Source: Congeria kusceri
Taxonomy: Eukaryota > Mollusca > Bivalvia > Myida > Dreissenidae
Assembly (NCBI GenBank): GCA_027627225.1
Contig: JAPFQT010000408.1
Span: forward strand, 1-64,000
Direction of reading: 5' to 3'
Length of the DNA stretch: 64,000 nucleotides
Made by a program: the position numbers and the translations under genes. Positions 12,246-29,294 of this stretch are shown here, piece after piece (position 1 is the stretch's first letter; every line of letters begins with the position of its first letter). The notes under the pieces are model-generated. The model was not told the origin of the DNA. It did no database searches and saw only the letters and a program-made list of their open reading frames with translations.

Positions 12246-13419
12246 ACTGTTCTTTTCCAGTTTATAACAAAACGGCCCTTTTTAGGGCCACTCAAATCTT
12301 AACGAAAGAAATGTCTTGACGTTGTCTACAATCATTTGTTAAAATACCTACCCTTATGCACCACACCAAGTACCTGACTAATATAATATATTATGATATG
12401 ATATAATAATGATAATATAACAAACTTTTCTGTCTACCCACTTGAACGCAACTCACCATGTTCGAGCCTTTCTGTCCCGTATCACTAGCATATCACTAGC
12501 ACTTCCGTAGTCGCCCGTGGTAGTCTCACTGGGGTGACATAACGCGTCCGCTCTCGGGCTCGGAAACACTTGCCTTCTATCAACGCCGCTACCCCAGTCA
12601 GATTGTAACCCCAGTCAGTTCGGAGATACAATTGTCCTGTCTCCGCTAGGCCAAATGTTCCCTGCCCCGGCTATTTGGGGTGTGGGCTAGGATTACGCAT
12701 GATAAGTCCAGTCCTGTCGAGCAGAGTATTCACATGACTACGTACCTCCTACTTAGCGTCACATCCCCCACCGCTGAGGGGTGGTTACCCCAGCCAAACC
12801 AGTTCGGGGAGACATTGCCCTGTCGCCCCTACCGCTCGGCAAAGGGTTCCCTGTCCGGGCAGGTTCGGGGCAGTTCCTACGCGTGATGATACCTGCCTTC
12901 CCATTGACCTCGGCTGTGTGTTTCTCGTGTGTTGGTTTTTACACAGTACTTGAAGGTTCCATGCATAAGAGGCTTACGAAACTATACGTATTGTGACGGC
13001 AGTACATGTTGACATACAATATTCGTGCTTACATCGATGCTAAAAACACGAGGACAGTGTGTTGACGTTCTTTTAGGAGATTAATACCCGCATACCGTAC
13101 TTTTCGGGCTACATGTGTCACTTAGACTTCAAATTTTGCTATACATTTTAATATCCAGTGTCATTTAACTGTTTAATCCTCAAAGCCATATCTTTAACCT
13201 ATGTAACGATATCATTTAGCATCAATTTCGGCCCCGGGTAACATAACAAAGTGTAATAATACTACCGAGAAGAAACACAGCAGCAGAAAATTTTAACGCG
13301 CACCTGCTTGTATCTCTATCACGTCCGCGCGTTCAAAATACGCTGGTGACCTACTTAACATATAAAGACTTATGCAGGCAGTTTTTCATCATTCTATCTC
13401 GGAATATCCTAACATCGAA

Positions 13420-14010
13420 ATGGCTGAAACCGCCGCCGTCGTCGCTGCTCCAGCACCCGCCAAGGTGAAGAAGGCTCCCAAGCCCAAGAAGCCTGCAACT
13501 CATCCCAAGTACAGCGAGATGATTGCTGCCGCACTTGGTGCCCTGAAAGAGAGATCTGGCTCCTCCAGACAGGCTATTCTGAAGTACATCCAGGCCAACT
13601 ACAAGGTCGGGGACAACGGCGCTGCCATCAACGCCCATCTGAAACTAGCCCTGAAGGCTGGTGTCAAGAGCGGAGCCATCAAGCAGTCTAAGGGAACCGG
13701 TGCATCTGGATCCTTCAAGCTGGGAGAGGTCAAGAAGGCCGCAAAGAAGGCTGCCAAGCCTAAGGCTGCCAAGCCAAAGAAGGCCAAGGCACCTAAGAAG
13801 GCCAAGACACCCAAGAAGGCATCCGCCAAGAAGCCTGCAGCCAAAAAGACCGCGACCAAGAAGGCCGCTGCCAAGCCAAAGAAGGCCAAGACACCCAAGA
13901 AGGCTGCTGCTAAGCCCAAGAAGGCTGCCGCCAAGCCAAAGAAGGCTGCCGCAAAGTCACCAAAGAAGGCTAAGGCACCAAAGAAGGCAAAGACACCAAA
14001 AAAGCAGTAA
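13420..14010 (+). CDS. H1: Linker histone H1 (unit 3)
   Basis: Identical protein to unit 1. TATA 13359-13367, stem-loop 14046-14061. Confidence 0.97.
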   Translation: MAETAAVVAAPAPAKVKKAPKPKKPATHPKYSEMIAAALGALKERSGSSRQAILKYIQANYKVGDNGAAINAHLKLALKAGVKSGAIKQSKGTGASGSFKLGEVKKAAKKAAKPKAAKPKKAKAPKKAKTPKKASAKKPAAKKTATKKAAAKPKKAKTPKKAAAKPKKAAAKPKKAAAKSPKKAKAPKKAKTPKKQ

Positions 14011-14814
14011 AGGCTTTCTAAGTGTCTTACACACCTCAACTCAAAGGTCCTTTTCAGGACCATTCAACTTGTTTTGAAAGAATTGTCTTTGACCGTTGTC
14101 GAAATAATATTGACTAGCCATAATCACCACACCAGCTACCCAGACTGTAAGATATTGCAAATCATTTTTTTTTTTAGTACTCCAGTATACAGACATGATG
14201 CACATTCATTGCAGCAGGCATAATTTACATTGCCTGGCTGCTCACACACAGTACAAAATGCAAGATTTAAGTTTAGTGTAACACCATTCATAATTCACCT
14301 ATTTTACATACAAACATGTACACAGAATGTACAACACACCATACAAATTGAGTAGGGCAACATTATATTACTCAGAACAGTGGCCTCTTGTATGTTCCTA
14401 CACATTTACCCATCTTAAACATCAAAATGTACTTAAAATCTCTATGTGTCAATTTCTGTGCTGTGTTTCAAACCGCGTCCATAGGCTAATTTGCATGCAA
14501 AATACTGAAAGGTTAAACGCGCTACGGTCCTGTCCTTTAATATACTATTTCTACCATAGACATACTTTTAAAAGACACTAATTTCATAGATAATGTTGTC
14601 GTATTTTCGTCTACACACTCTCTCAAAAACCATGCTTCGAGCAAGTTTGTCAGCATTCACTAACGCTACCAGCCAAGCGCGCGATACTACGAGCGATCTG
14701 ATTGGCTGACGCTGATTGAAACGCTGGCGTTGATTTGTTCAATTACTATCCGTTTTGAGCATCAAGCTCGCAACGCGCATTTCAGCCAATCGGCTATCAC
14801 CGTGTTGTTCATAA

Positions 14815-15273
<459 letters not shown>

Positions 15274-15950
15274 GCATTTGTGCTTGGCTAACAAACAACG
15301 GCCCTTTTTAGGGCCACATAAACATTTCGAGAGAATATCTTTCAGTTGTCAAATTCAAAATTAGCAAATTAATGCCCTGTAACAAAGCGCACGCACATCG
15401 CCATTCCACATTTTGATCGTCGTTGCACCAAAAATATACAAGTAGTGTTACAAATTACGAACGTATTCTATTCGATGCATATAATGCCCTTAACGTACAC
15501 ACTCTTACCATACTGCTTTACTTTCCTTACAGCAACAGACACACGCTATATCGGCTACAACTCATGGGCCGTATCAAATCCAACGCATACATAACGTTTG
15601 TTTTGTAAATGTACCCAAGCGCAATTAAGTACAAACGATTTACACGGATTTTGTCAATTTTGCAGCAATCACGTCCTTGCCCCAGATTTACCTTCATAAT
15701 ACACTCACTTGACATAGTCGTTCCGGCTCAACGTTTAATAGACCGTTCAACTGACAGATATTCTCCACATTTCAATAAAAATATCTCGTTCTAACGTCGA
15801 TTACACGAAAATATTACGTCCCAAAGTCACCGTCAGGCTGCGATAAGCCGCATTTGGCAGATTTACGACGACCAATCAGAATCGACCATCGACCAATCAG
15901 CGCCAGGCACCCCAAAATTAGGTCAGTAGGGCACAATGGTATGATTTTAG

Positions 15951-16325
<375 letters not shown>

Positions 16326-16998
16326 ACGGAACGTGTACACAAGTTACAAAACGGCCCTTTTTAGGGCCACATACATATTTCGAAAGACTTTTCTAGCAAA
16401 TTGTCAACATACTTACTCACAGATGTATTCAACCCGACATAACCTGAAAGCACACTTACATAAATGCACACGCCATTGCGCTACACTTTACACACACTTT
16501 GACTCGTACAGGCACGACGTTTGTAACGTGTCGCCGTGTTATCAGGCAGTTTGAGCACGGGAAAGTATCATTCCTACAACAAAAATGATTTTCTCACTGG
16601 TACTTGCTCGACGGAACTATGCGTTTCGTAGCAAAAACAACTACTGTGTGGCGTCCGGGAGGGTGTTTGGGTTACATTATCGCAATGTTAGATGCCAGAT
16701 ATTTATGTACGTCCCTTATTTACCCGTTGTTCCACACTAGTAGATTCAATAGCAGTAAACAAACACCCAATGTCGCAAATACTCATCGTTACACAGCGGT
16801 GCAAACATAGGCGATCGTCACGATACACTTCGCTCTCCAAGAGCACTCGCGCATGCGTCAAATTTTCGGCCAATCAAAACGATTCCCCGTGTACACGACC
16901 TTAAATGTAGGTCAATCCGTTTTCCAGCGTGAGGCGTTCATATAAATAGCAGTCGAAACGCGTTGTCCCACATTCTATTCCGAAACGAATAAGAAATC

Positions 16999-17373
16999 AT
17001 GCCGACCAAGGGTGTTGCAAGCAAGGGATCGAAAAAGGCTGCCACTAAGGCTAAAGCCGCACGCTCAACTGACAAGAAGAAGAGGAGGCGAAGGAGGGAG
17101 TCCTACGCCATCTACATCTACAAAGTCTTGAAGCAGGTGCACCCCGACACCGGAGTGTCCAGCAAGGCTATGTCTATCATGAACAGCTTTGTCAACGACA
17201 TCTTCGAGCGAATCGCTGCTGAGGCCTCCCGCCTGGCACACTACAACAAGCGATCGACCATCACCAGCAGAGAGATCCAGACCGCTGTGCGTCTCCTGCT
17301 GCCTGGTGAGCTCGCCAAGCACGCCGTGTCCGAGGGCACAAAGGCTGTCACCAAGTACACCAGCAGCAAGTAA
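16999..17373 (+). CDS. H2B: Histone H2B (unit 3)
   Basis: Identical protein to unit 1. TATA 16941-16948, stem-loop 17401-17416. Confidence 0.98.
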   Translation: MPTKGVASKGSKKAATKAKAARSTDKKKRRRRRESYAIYIYKVLKQVHPDTGVSSKAMSIMNSFVNDIFERIAAEASRLAHYNKRSTITSREIQTAVRLLLPGELAKHAVSEGTKAVTKYTSSK

Positions 17374-18011
17374 ACGGCTTCACTGGTGGAAAAATCAAAC
17401 GGCCCTTTTTAGGGCCACCTACATACTTACGAAAGAATTGTCTTACTGTCAAGTAAACACAAATACAGCCCATAATTATGCACTATTTATTTTTATTTTT
17501 TATTAACGTATATAATTCTGCAACAGCAACAACAAAGCCAGTAGCACATGCTCATACGATACCCCGTTTTAACATCCGCATAGAGAATGTATAATAACAT
17601 AAACTGTAGTTTCTGTCAACTTTAGAAATGCGGCGTAAGTGCTTTACCCCCGTTTTCAAGCCTGCATTTTATCAAAAGTTTTATAGAGATCGTGTATATA
17701 ACGGCATTCTAATGATTGTCCATATAGAATGTACGAACGGGGCAAATTCCAGCATCATATCTTGTTACAAAGTTAATGAAATCTTCATCTGAAAGTAGCG
17801 TTGAGCCTGAAATCGTAAAACGCACCGAGCGAAGACGTGTAGTTGCCTGAACGCTGATTGGTCGAGAATATTTATGACGAAGGGCGCTGATTGGTCAATC
17901 GAGCGACAGTCGCCGGTTGAAGTAGGTCAATCCGTTTTCACTGAATATATAGTATGCTCTGAAAAATGTGTTCAATCAGTTTCTGTTGAACACACAACCG
18001 AAAGCACAATC

Positions 18012-18392
18012 ATGTCTGGACGTGGTAAAGGAGGAAAGACAAAGGGGAAGGCTAAGAGCCGCTCATCCAGGGCTGGACTTCAGTTCCCAGTGGGCAGAAT
18101 CCACCGTCTCCTGCGCAAGGGCAACTACGCCGAGCGAGTTGGAGCCGGCGCACCCGTGTACTTGGCTGCCGTTCTCGAGTACTTGGCCGCTGAAGTTTTG
18201 GAGTTGGCAGGCAATGCCGCCCGAGACAACAAGAAGTCCAGAATCATCCCGCGTCACCTGCAGCTGGCCATCCGCAACGACGAGGAGTTGAACAAACTTC
18301 TGTCTGGAGTGACCATTGCTCAGGGTGGTGTCCTGCCAAACATTCAGGCTGTTCTTCTGCCGAAGAAGACCAAGCAGGCTGGTGGGAAATAA
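18012..18392 (+). CDS. H2A: Histone H2A (unit 3)
   Basis: Identical protein to unit 1. TATA 17946-17951, stem-loop 18421-18436. Confidence 0.98.
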   Translation: MSGRGKGGKTKGKAKSRSSRAGLQFPVGRIHRLLRKGNYAERVGAGAPVYLAAVLEYLAAEVLELAGNAARDNKKSRIIPRHLQLAIRNDEELNKLLSGVTIAQGGVLPNIQAVLLPKKTKQAGGK

Positions 18393-19566
18393 ACTGTTCT
18401 TTTCCAGTTTATAACAAAACGGCCCTTTTTAGGGCCACTCAAATCTTAACGAAAGAAATGTCTTGACGTTGTCTACAATCATTTGTTAAAATACCTACCC
18501 TTATGCACCACACCAAGTACCTGACTAATATAATATATTATGATATGATATAATAATGATAATATAACAAACTTTTCTGTCTACCCACTTGAACGCAACT
18601 CACCATGTTCGAGCCTTTCTGTCCCGTATCACTAGCATATCACTAGCACTTCCGTAGTCGCCCGTGGTAGTCTCACTGGGGTGACATAACGCGTCCGCTC
18701 TCGGGCTCGGAAACACTTGCCTTCTATCAACGCCGCTACCCCAGTCAGATTGTAACCCCAGTCAGTTCGGAGATACAATTGTCCTGTCTCCGCTAGGCCA
18801 AATGTTCCCTGCCCCGGCTATTTGGGGTGTGGGCTAGGATTACGCATGATAAGTCCAGTCCTGTCGAGCAGAGTATTCACATGACTACGTACCTCCTACT
18901 TAGCGTCACATCCCCCACCGCTGAGGGGTGGTTACCCCAGCCAAACCAGTTCGGGGAGACATTGCCCTGTCGCCCCTACCGCTCGGCAAAGGGTTCCCTG
19001 TCCGGGCAGGTTCGGGGCAGTTCCTACGCGTGATGATACCTGCCTTCCCATTGACCTCGGCTGTGTGTTTCTCGTGTGTTGGTTTTTACACAGTACTTGA
19101 AGGTTCCATGCATAAGAGGCTTACGAAACTATACGTATTGTGACGGCAGTACATGTTGACATACAATATTCGTGCTTACATCGATGCTAAAAACACGAGG
19201 ACAGTGTGTTGACGTTCTTTTAGGAGATTAATACCCGCATACCGTACTTTTCGGGCTACATGTGTCACTTAGACTTCAAATTTTGCTATACATTTTAATA
19301 TCCAGTGTCATTTAACTGTTTAATCCTCAAAGCCATATCTTTAACCTATGTAACGATATCATTTAGCATCAATTTCGGCCCCGGGTAACATAACAAAGTG
19401 TAATAATACTACCGAGAAGAAACACAGCAGCAGAAAATTTTAACGCGCACCTGCTTGTATCTCTATCACGTCCGCGCGTTCAAAATACGCTGGTGACCTA
19501 CTTAACATATAAAGACTTATGCAGGCAGTTTTTCATCATTCTATCTCGGAATATCCTAACATCGAA

Positions 19567-20157
19567 ATGGCTGAAACCGCCGCCGTCGTCGCTGCTCCAG
19601 CACCCGCCAAGGTGAAGAAGGCTCCCAAGCCCAAGAAGCCTGCAACTCATCCCAAGTACAGCGAGATGATTGCTGCCGCACTTGGTGCCCTGAAAGAGAG
19701 ATCTGGCTCCTCCAGACAGGCTATTCTGAAGTACATCCAGGCCAACTACAAGGTCGGGGACAACGGCGCTGCCATCAACGCCCATCTGAAACTAGCCCTG
19801 AAGGCTGGTGTCAAGAGCGGAGCCATCAAGCAGTCTAAGGGAACCGGTGCATCTGGATCCTTCAAGCTGGGAGAGGTCAAGAAGGCCGCAAAGAAGGCTG
19901 CCAAGCCTAAGGCTGCCAAGCCAAAGAAGGCCAAGGCACCTAAGAAGGCCAAGACACCCAAGAAGGCATCCGCCAAGAAGCCTGCAGCCAAAAAGACCGC
20001 GACCAAGAAGGCCGCTGCCAAGCCAAAGAAGGCCAAGACACCCAAGAAGGCTGCTGCTAAGCCCAAGAAGGCTGCCGCCAAGCCAAAGAAGGCTGCCGCA
20101 AAGTCACCAAAGAAGGCTAAGGCACCAAAGAAGGCAAAGACACCAAAAAAGCAGTAA
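19567..20157 (+). CDS. H1: Linker histone H1 (unit 4)
   Basis: Identical protein to unit 1. TATA 19506-19514, stem-loop 20193-20208. The expanded CA repeat of this unit lies about 230 bp after the stop codon. Confidence 0.97.
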   Translation: MAETAAVVAAPAPAKVKKAPKPKKPATHPKYSEMIAAALGALKERSGSSRQAILKYIQANYKVGDNGAAINAHLKLALKAGVKSGAIKQSKGTGASGSFKLGEVKKAAKKAAKPKAAKPKKAKAPKKAKTPKKASAKKPAAKKTATKKAAAKPKKAKTPKKAAAKPKKAAAKPKKAAAKSPKKAKAPKKAKTPKKQ

Positions 20158-20389
20158 AGGCTTTCTAAGTGTCTTACACACCTCAACTCAAAGGTCCTTT
20201 TCAGGACCATTCAACTTGTTTTGAAAGAATTGTCTTTGACCGTTGTCGAAATAATATTGACTAGCCATAATCACCACACCAGCTACCCAGACTGTAAGAT
20301 ATTGCAAATCATTTTTTTTTTTAGTACTCCAGTATACAGACATGATGCACATTCATTGCAGCAGGCATAATTTACATTGCCTGGCTGCT

Positions 20390-20399
20390 CACACACACA
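20390..20399. repeat. CA microsatellite, expanded in unit 4
   Basis: Five CA repeats here against four in every other unit. This accounts for the 2-bp greater length of unit 4. Confidence 0.9.
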
Positions 20400-20963
20400 G
20401 TACAAAATGCAAGATTTAAGTTTAGTGTAACACCATTCATAATTCACCTATTTTACATACAAACATGTACACAGAATGTACAACACACCATACAAATTGA
20501 GTAGGGCAACATTATATTACTCAGAACAGTGGCCTCTTGTATGTTCCTACACATTTACCCATCTTAAACATCAAAATGTACTTAAAATCTCTATGTGTCA
20601 ATTTCTGTGCTGTGTTTCAAACCGCGTCCATAGGCTAATTTGCATGCAAAATACTGAAAGGTTAAACGCGCTACGGTCCTGTCCTTTAATATACTATTTC
20701 TACCATAGACATACTTTTAAAAGACACTAATTTCATAGATAATGTTGTCGTATTTTCGTCTACACACTCTCTCAAAAACCATGCTTCGAGCAAGTTTGTC
20801 AGCATTCACTAACGCTACCAGCCAAGCGCGCGATACTACGAGCGATCTGATTGGCTGACGCTGATTGAAACGCTGGCGTTGATTTGTTCAATTACTATCC
20901 GTTTTGAGCATCAAGCTCGCAACGCGCATTTCAGCCAATCGGCTATCACCGTGTTGTTCATAA

Positions 20964-21422
<459 letters not shown>

Positions 21423-22099
21423 GCATTTGTGCTTGGCTAACAAACAACGGCCCTTTTTAGGGCCACATAAACATTTCGAGAGAATATCTTTCAGTTGTCA
21501 AATTCAAAATTAGCAAATTAATGCCCTGTAACAAAGCGCACGCACATCGCCATTCCACATTTTGATCGTCGTTGCACCAAAAATATACAAGTAGTGTTAC
21601 AAATTACGAACGTATTCTATTCGATGCATATAATGCCCTTAACGTACACACTCTTACCATACTGCTTTACTTTCCTTACAGCAACAGACACACGCTATAT
21701 CGGCTACAACTCATGGGCCGTATCAAATCCAACGCATACATAACGTTTGTTTTGTAAATGTACCCAAGCGCAATTAAGTACAAACGATTTACACGGATTT
21801 TGTCAATTTTGCAGCAATCACGTCCTTGCCCCAGATTTACCTTCATAATACACTCACTTGACATAGTCGTTCCGGCTCAACGTTTAATAGACCGTTCAAC
21901 TGACAGATATTCTCCACATTTCAATAAAAATATCTCGTTCTAACGTCGATTACACGAAAATATTACGTCCCAAAGTCACCGTCAGGCTGCGATAAGCCGC
22001 ATTTGGCAGATTTACGACGACCAATCAGAATCGACCATCGACCAATCAGCGCCAGGCACCCCAAAATTAGGTCAGTAGGGCACAATGGTATGATTTTAG

Positions 22100-22474
<375 letters not shown>

Positions 22475-23147
22475 ACGGAACGTGTACACAAGTTACAAAA
22501 CGGCCCTTTTTAGGGCCACATACATATTTCGAAAGACTTTTCTAGCAAATTGTCAACATACTTACTCACAGATGTATTCAACCCGACATAACCTGAAAGC
22601 ACACTTACATAAATGCACACGCCATTGCGCTACACTTTACACACACTTTGACTCGTACAGGCACGACGTTTGTAACGTGTCGCCGTGTTATCAGGCAGTT
22701 TGAGCACGGGAAAGTATCATTCCTACAACAAAAATGATTTTCTCACTGGTACTTGCTCGACGGAACTATGCGTTTCGTAGCAAAAACAACTACTGTGTGG
22801 CGTCCGGGAGGGTGTTTGGGTTACATTATCGCAATGTTAGATGCCAGATATTTATGTACGTCCCTTATTTACCCGTTGTTCCACACTAGTAGATTCAATA
22901 GCAGTAAACAAACACCCAATGTCGCAAATACTCATCGTTACACAGCGGTGCAAACATAGGCGATCGTCACGATACACTTCGCTCTCCAAGAGCACTCGCG
23001 CATGCGTCAAATTTTCGGCCAATCAAAACGATTCCCCGTGTACACGACCTTAAATGTAGGTCAATCCGTTTTCCAGCGTGAGGCGTTCATATAAATAGCA
23101 GTCGAAACGCGTTGTCCCACATTCTATTCCGAAACGAATAAGAAATC

Positions 23148-23522
23148 ATGCCGACCAAGGGTGTTGCAAGCAAGGGATCGAAAAAGGCTGCCACTAAGGC
23201 TAAAGCCGCACGCTCAACTGACAAGAAGAAGAGGAGGCGAAGGAGGGAGTCCTACGCCATCTACATCTACAAAGTCTTGAAGCAGGTGCACCCCGACACC
23301 GGAGTGTCCAGCAAGGCTATGTCTATCATGAACAGCTTTGTCAACGACATCTTCGAGCGAATCGCTGCTGAGGCCTCCCGCCTGGCACACTACAACAAGC
23401 GATCGACCATCACCAGCAGAGAGATCCAGACCGCTGTGCGTCTCCTGCTGCCTGGTGAGCTCGCCAAGCACGCCGTGTCCGAGGGCACAAAGGCTGTCAC
23501 CAAGTACACCAGCAGCAAGTAA
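23148..23522 (+). CDS. H2B: Histone H2B (unit 4)
   Basis: Identical protein to unit 1. TATA 23090-23097, stem-loop 23550-23565. Confidence 0.98.
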   Translation: MPTKGVASKGSKKAATKAKAARSTDKKKRRRRRESYAIYIYKVLKQVHPDTGVSSKAMSIMNSFVNDIFERIAAEASRLAHYNKRSTITSREIQTAVRLLLPGELAKHAVSEGTKAVTKYTSSK

Positions 23523-24160
23523 ACGGCTTCACTGGTGGAAAAATCAAACGGCCCTTTTTAGGGCCACCTACATACTTACGAAAGAATTGTCTTACTGTCA
23601 AGTAAACACAAATACAGCCCATAATTATGCACTATTTATTTTTATTTTTTATTAACGTATATAATTCTGCAACAGCAACAACAAAGCCAGTAGCACATGC
23701 TCATACGATACCCCGTTTTAACATCCGCATAGAGAATGTATAATAACATAAACTGTAGTTTCTGTCAACTTTAGAAATGCGGCGTAAGTGCTTTACCCCC
23801 GTTTTCAAGCCTGCATTTTATCAAAAGTTTTATAGAGATCGTGTATATAACGGCATTCTAATGATTGTCCATATAGAATGTACGAACGGGGCAAATTCCA
23901 GCATCATATCTTGTTACAAAGTTAATGAAATCTTCATCTGAAAGTAGCGTTGAGCCTGAAATCGTAAAACGCACCGAGCGAAGACGTGTAGTTGCCTGAA
24001 CGCTGATTGGTCGAGAATATTTATGACGAAGGGCGCTGATTGGTCAATCGAGCGACAGTCGCCGGTTGAAGTAGGTCAATCCGTTTTCACTGAATATATA
24101 GTATGCTCTGAAAAATGTGTTCAATCAGTTTCTGTTGAACACACAACCGAAAGCACAATC

Positions 24161-24541
24161 ATGTCTGGACGTGGTAAAGGAGGAAAGACAAAGGGGAAGG
24201 CTAAGAGCCGCTCATCCAGGGCTGGACTTCAGTTCCCAGTGGGCAGAATCCACCGTCTCCTGCGCAAGGGCAACTACGCCGAGCGAGTTGGAGCCGGCGC
24301 ACCCGTGTACTTGGCTGCCGTTCTCGAGTACTTGGCCGCTGAAGTTTTGGAGTTGGCAGGCAATGCCGCCCGAGACAACAAGAAGTCCAGAATCATCCCG
24401 CGTCACCTGCAGCTGGCCATCCGCAACGACGAGGAGTTGAACAAACTTCTGTCTGGAGTGACCATTGCTCAGGGTGGTGTCCTGCCAAACATTCAGGCTG
24501 TTCTTCTGCCGAAGAAGACCAAGCAGGCTGGTGGGAAATAA
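24161..24541 (+). CDS. H2A: Histone H2A (unit 4)
   Basis: Identical protein to unit 1. TATA 24095-24100, stem-loop 24570-24585. Confidence 0.98.
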   Translation: MSGRGKGGKTKGKAKSRSSRAGLQFPVGRIHRLLRKGNYAERVGAGAPVYLAAVLEYLAAEVLELAGNAARDNKKSRIIPRHLQLAIRNDEELNKLLSGVTIAQGGVLPNIQAVLLPKKTKQAGGK

Positions 24542-25715
24542 ACTGTTCTTTTCCAGTTTATAACAAAACGGCCCTTTTTAGGGCCACTCAAATCTTAACG
24601 AAAGAAATGTCTTGACGTTGTCTACAATCATTTGTTAAAATACCTACCCTTATGCACCACACCAAGTACCTGACTAATATAATATATTATGATATGATAT
24701 AATAATGATAATATAACAAACTTTTCTGTCTACCCACTTGAACGCAACTCACCATGTTCGAGCCTTTCTGTCCCGTATCACTAGCATATCACTAGCACTT
24801 CCGTAGTCGCCCGTGGTAGTCTCACTGGGGTGACATAACGCGTCCGCTCTCGGGCTCGGAAACACTTGCCTTCTATCAACGCCGCTACCCCAGTCAGATT
24901 GTAACCCCAGTCAGTTCGGAGATACAATTGTCCTGTCTCCGCTAGGCCAAATGTTCCCTGCCCCGGCTATTTGGGGTGTGGGCTAGGATTACGCATGATA
25001 AGTCCAGTCCTGTCGAGCAGAGTATTCACATGACTACGTACCTCCTACTTAGCGTCACATCCCCCACCGCTGAGGGGTGGTTACCCCAGCCAAACCAGTT
25101 CGGGGAGACATTGCCCTGTCGCCCCTACCGCTCGGCAAAGGGTTCCCTGTCCGGGCAGGTTCGGGGCAGTTCCTACGCGTGATGATACCTGCCTTCCCAT
25201 TGACCTCGGCTGTGTGTTTCTCGTGTGTTGGTTTTTACACAGTACTTGAAGGTTCCATGCATAAGAGGCTTACGAAACTATACGTATTGTGACGGCAGTA
25301 CATGTTGACATACAATATTCGTGCTTACATCGATGCTAAAAACACGAGGACAGTGTGTTGACGTTCTTTTAGGAGATTAATACCCGCATACCGTACTTTT
25401 CGGGCTACATGTGTCACTTAGACTTCAAATTTTGCTATACATTTTAATATCCAGTGTCATTTAACTGTTTAATCCTCAAAGCCATATCTTTAACCTATGT
25501 AACGATATCATTTAGCATCAATTTCGGCCCCGGGTAACATAACAAAGTGTAATAATACTACCGAGAAGAAACACAGCAGCAGAAAATTTTAACGCGCACC
25601 TGCTTGTATCTCTATCACGTCCGCGCGTTCAAAATACGCTGGTGACCTACTTAACATATAAAGACTTATGCAGGCAGTTTTTCATCATTCTATCTCGGAA
25701 TATCCTAACATCGAA

Positions 25716-26306
25716 ATGGCTGAAACCGCCGCCGTCGTCGCTGCTCCAGCACCCGCCAAGGTGAAGAAGGCTCCCAAGCCCAAGAAGCCTGCAACTCATC
25801 CCAAGTACAGCGAGATGATTGCTGCCGCACTTGGTGCCCTGAAAGAGAGATCTGGCTCCTCCAGACAGGCTATTCTGAAGTACATCCAGGCCAACTACAA
25901 GGTCGGGGACAACGGCGCTGCCATCAACGCCCATCTGAAACTAGCCCTGAAGGCTGGTGTCAAGAGCGGAGCCATCAAGCAGTCTAAGGGAACCGGTGCA
26001 TCTGGATCCTTCAAGCTGGGAGAGGTCAAGAAGGCCGCAAAGAAGGCTGCCAAGCCTAAGGCTGCCAAGCCAAAGAAGGCCAAGGCACCTAAGAAGGCCA
26101 AGACACCCAAGAAGGCATCCGCCAAGAAGCCTGCAGCCAAAAAGACCGCGACCAAGAAGGCCGCTGCCAAGCCAAAGAAGGCCAAGACACCCAAGAAGGC
26201 TGCTGCTAAGCCCAAGAAGGCTGCCGCCAAGCCAAAGAAGGCTGCCGCAAAGTCACCAAAGAAGGCTAAGGCACCAAAGAAGGCAAAGACACCAAAAAAG
26301 CAGTAA
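25716..26306 (+). CDS. H1: Linker histone H1 (unit 5)
   Basis: Identical protein to unit 1. TATA 25655-25663, stem-loop 26342-26357. Confidence 0.97.
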   Translation: MAETAAVVAAPAPAKVKKAPKPKKPATHPKYSEMIAAALGALKERSGSSRQAILKYIQANYKVGDNGAAINAHLKLALKAGVKSGAIKQSKGTGASGSFKLGEVKKAAKKAAKPKAAKPKKAKAPKKAKTPKKASAKKPAAKKTATKKAAAKPKKAKTPKKAAAKPKKAAAKPKKAAAKSPKKAKAPKKAKTPKKQ

Positions 26307-27110
26307 AGGCTTTCTAAGTGTCTTACACACCTCAACTCAAAGGTCCTTTTCAGGACCATTCAACTTGTTTTGAAAGAATTGTCTTTGACCGTTGTCGAAA
26401 TAATATTGACTAGCCATAATCACCACACCAGCTACCCAGACTGTAAGATATTGCAAATCATTTTTTTTTTTAGTACTCCAGTATACAGACATGATGCACA
26501 TTCATTGCAGCAGGCATAATTTACATTGCCTGGCTGCTCACACACAGTACAAAATGCAAGATTTAAGTTTAGTGTAACACCATTCATAATTCACCTATTT
26601 TACATACAAACATGTACACAGAATGTACAACACACCATACAAATTGAGTAGGGCAACATTATATTACTCAGAACAGTGGCCTCTTGTATGTTCCTACACA
26701 TTTACCCATCTTAAACATCAAAATGTACTTAAAATCTCTATGTGTCAATTTCTGTGCTGTGTTTCAAACCGCGTCCATAGGCTAATTTGCATGCAAAATA
26801 CTGAAAGGTTAAACGCGCTACGGTCCTGTCCTTTAATATACTATTTCTACCATAGACATACTTTTAAAAGACACTAATTTCATAGATAATGTTGTCGTAT
26901 TTTCGTCTACACACTCTCTCAAAAACCATGCTTCGAGCAAGTTTGTCAGCATTCACTAACGCTACCAGCCAAGCGCGCGATACTACGAGCGATCTGATTG
27001 GCTGACGCTGATTGAAACGCTGGCGTTGATTTGTTCAATTACTATCCGTTTTGAGCATCAAGCTCGCAACGCGCATTTCAGCCAATCGGCTATCACCGTG
27101 TTGTTCATAA

Positions 27111-27569
<459 letters not shown>

Positions 27570-28246
27570 GCATTTGTGCTTGGCTAACAAACAACGGCCC
27601 TTTTTAGGGCCACATAAACATTTCGAGAGAATATCTTTCAGTTGTCAAATTCAAAATTAGCAAATTAATGCCCTGTAACAAAGCGCACGCACATCGCCAT
27701 TCCACATTTTGATCGTCGTTGCACCAAAAATATACAAGTAGTGTTACAAATTACGAACGTATTCTATTCGATGCATATAATGCCCTTAACGTACACACTC
27801 TTACCATACTGCTTTACTTTCCTTACAGCAACAGACACACGCTATATCGGCTACAACTCATGGGCCGTATCAAATCCAACGCATACATAACGTTTGTTTT
27901 GTAAATGTACCCAAGCGCAATTAAGTACAAACGATTTACACGGATTTTGTCAATTTTGCAGCAATCACGTCCTTGCCCCAGATTTACCTTCATAATACAC
28001 TCACTTGACATAGTCGTTCCGGCTCAACGTTTAATAGACCGTTCAACTGACAGATATTCTCCACATTTCAATAAAAATATCTCGTTCTAACGTCGATTAC
28101 ACGAAAATATTACGTCCCAAAGTCACCGTCAGGCTGCGATAAGCCGCATTTGGCAGATTTACGACGACCAATCAGAATCGACCATCGACCAATCAGCGCC
28201 AGGCACCCCAAAATTAGGTCAGTAGGGCACAATGGTATGATTTTAG

Positions 28247-28621
<375 letters not shown>

Positions 28622-29294
28622 ACGGAACGTGTACACAAGTTACAAAACGGCCCTTTTTAGGGCCACATACATATTTCGAAAGACTTTTCTAGCAAATTGT
28701 CAACATACTTACTCACAGATGTATTCAACCCGACATAACCTGAAAGCACACTTACATAAATGCACACGCCATTGCGCTACACTTTACACACACTTTGACT
28801 CGTACAGGCACGACGTTTGTAACGTGTCGCCGTGTTATCAGGCAGTTTGAGCACGGGAAAGTATCATTCCTACAACAAAAATGATTTTCTCACTGGTACT
28901 TGCTCGACGGAACTATGCGTTTCGTAGCAAAAACAACTACTGTGTGGCGTCCGGGAGGGTGTTTGGGTTACATTATCGCAATGTTAGATGCCAGATATTT
29001 ATGTACGTCCCTTATTTACCCGTTGTTCCACACTAGTAGATTCAATAGCAGTAAACAAACACCCAATGTCGCAAATACTCATCGTTACACAGCGGTGCAA
29101 ACATAGGCGATCGTCACGATACACTTCGCTCTCCAAGAGCACTCGCGCATGCGTCAAATTTTCGGCCAATCAAAACGATTCCCCGTGTACACGACCTTAA
29201 ATGTAGGTCAATCCGTTTTCCAGCGTGAGGCGTTCATATAAATAGCAGTCGAAACGCGTTGTCCCACATTCTATTCCGAAACGAATAAGAAATC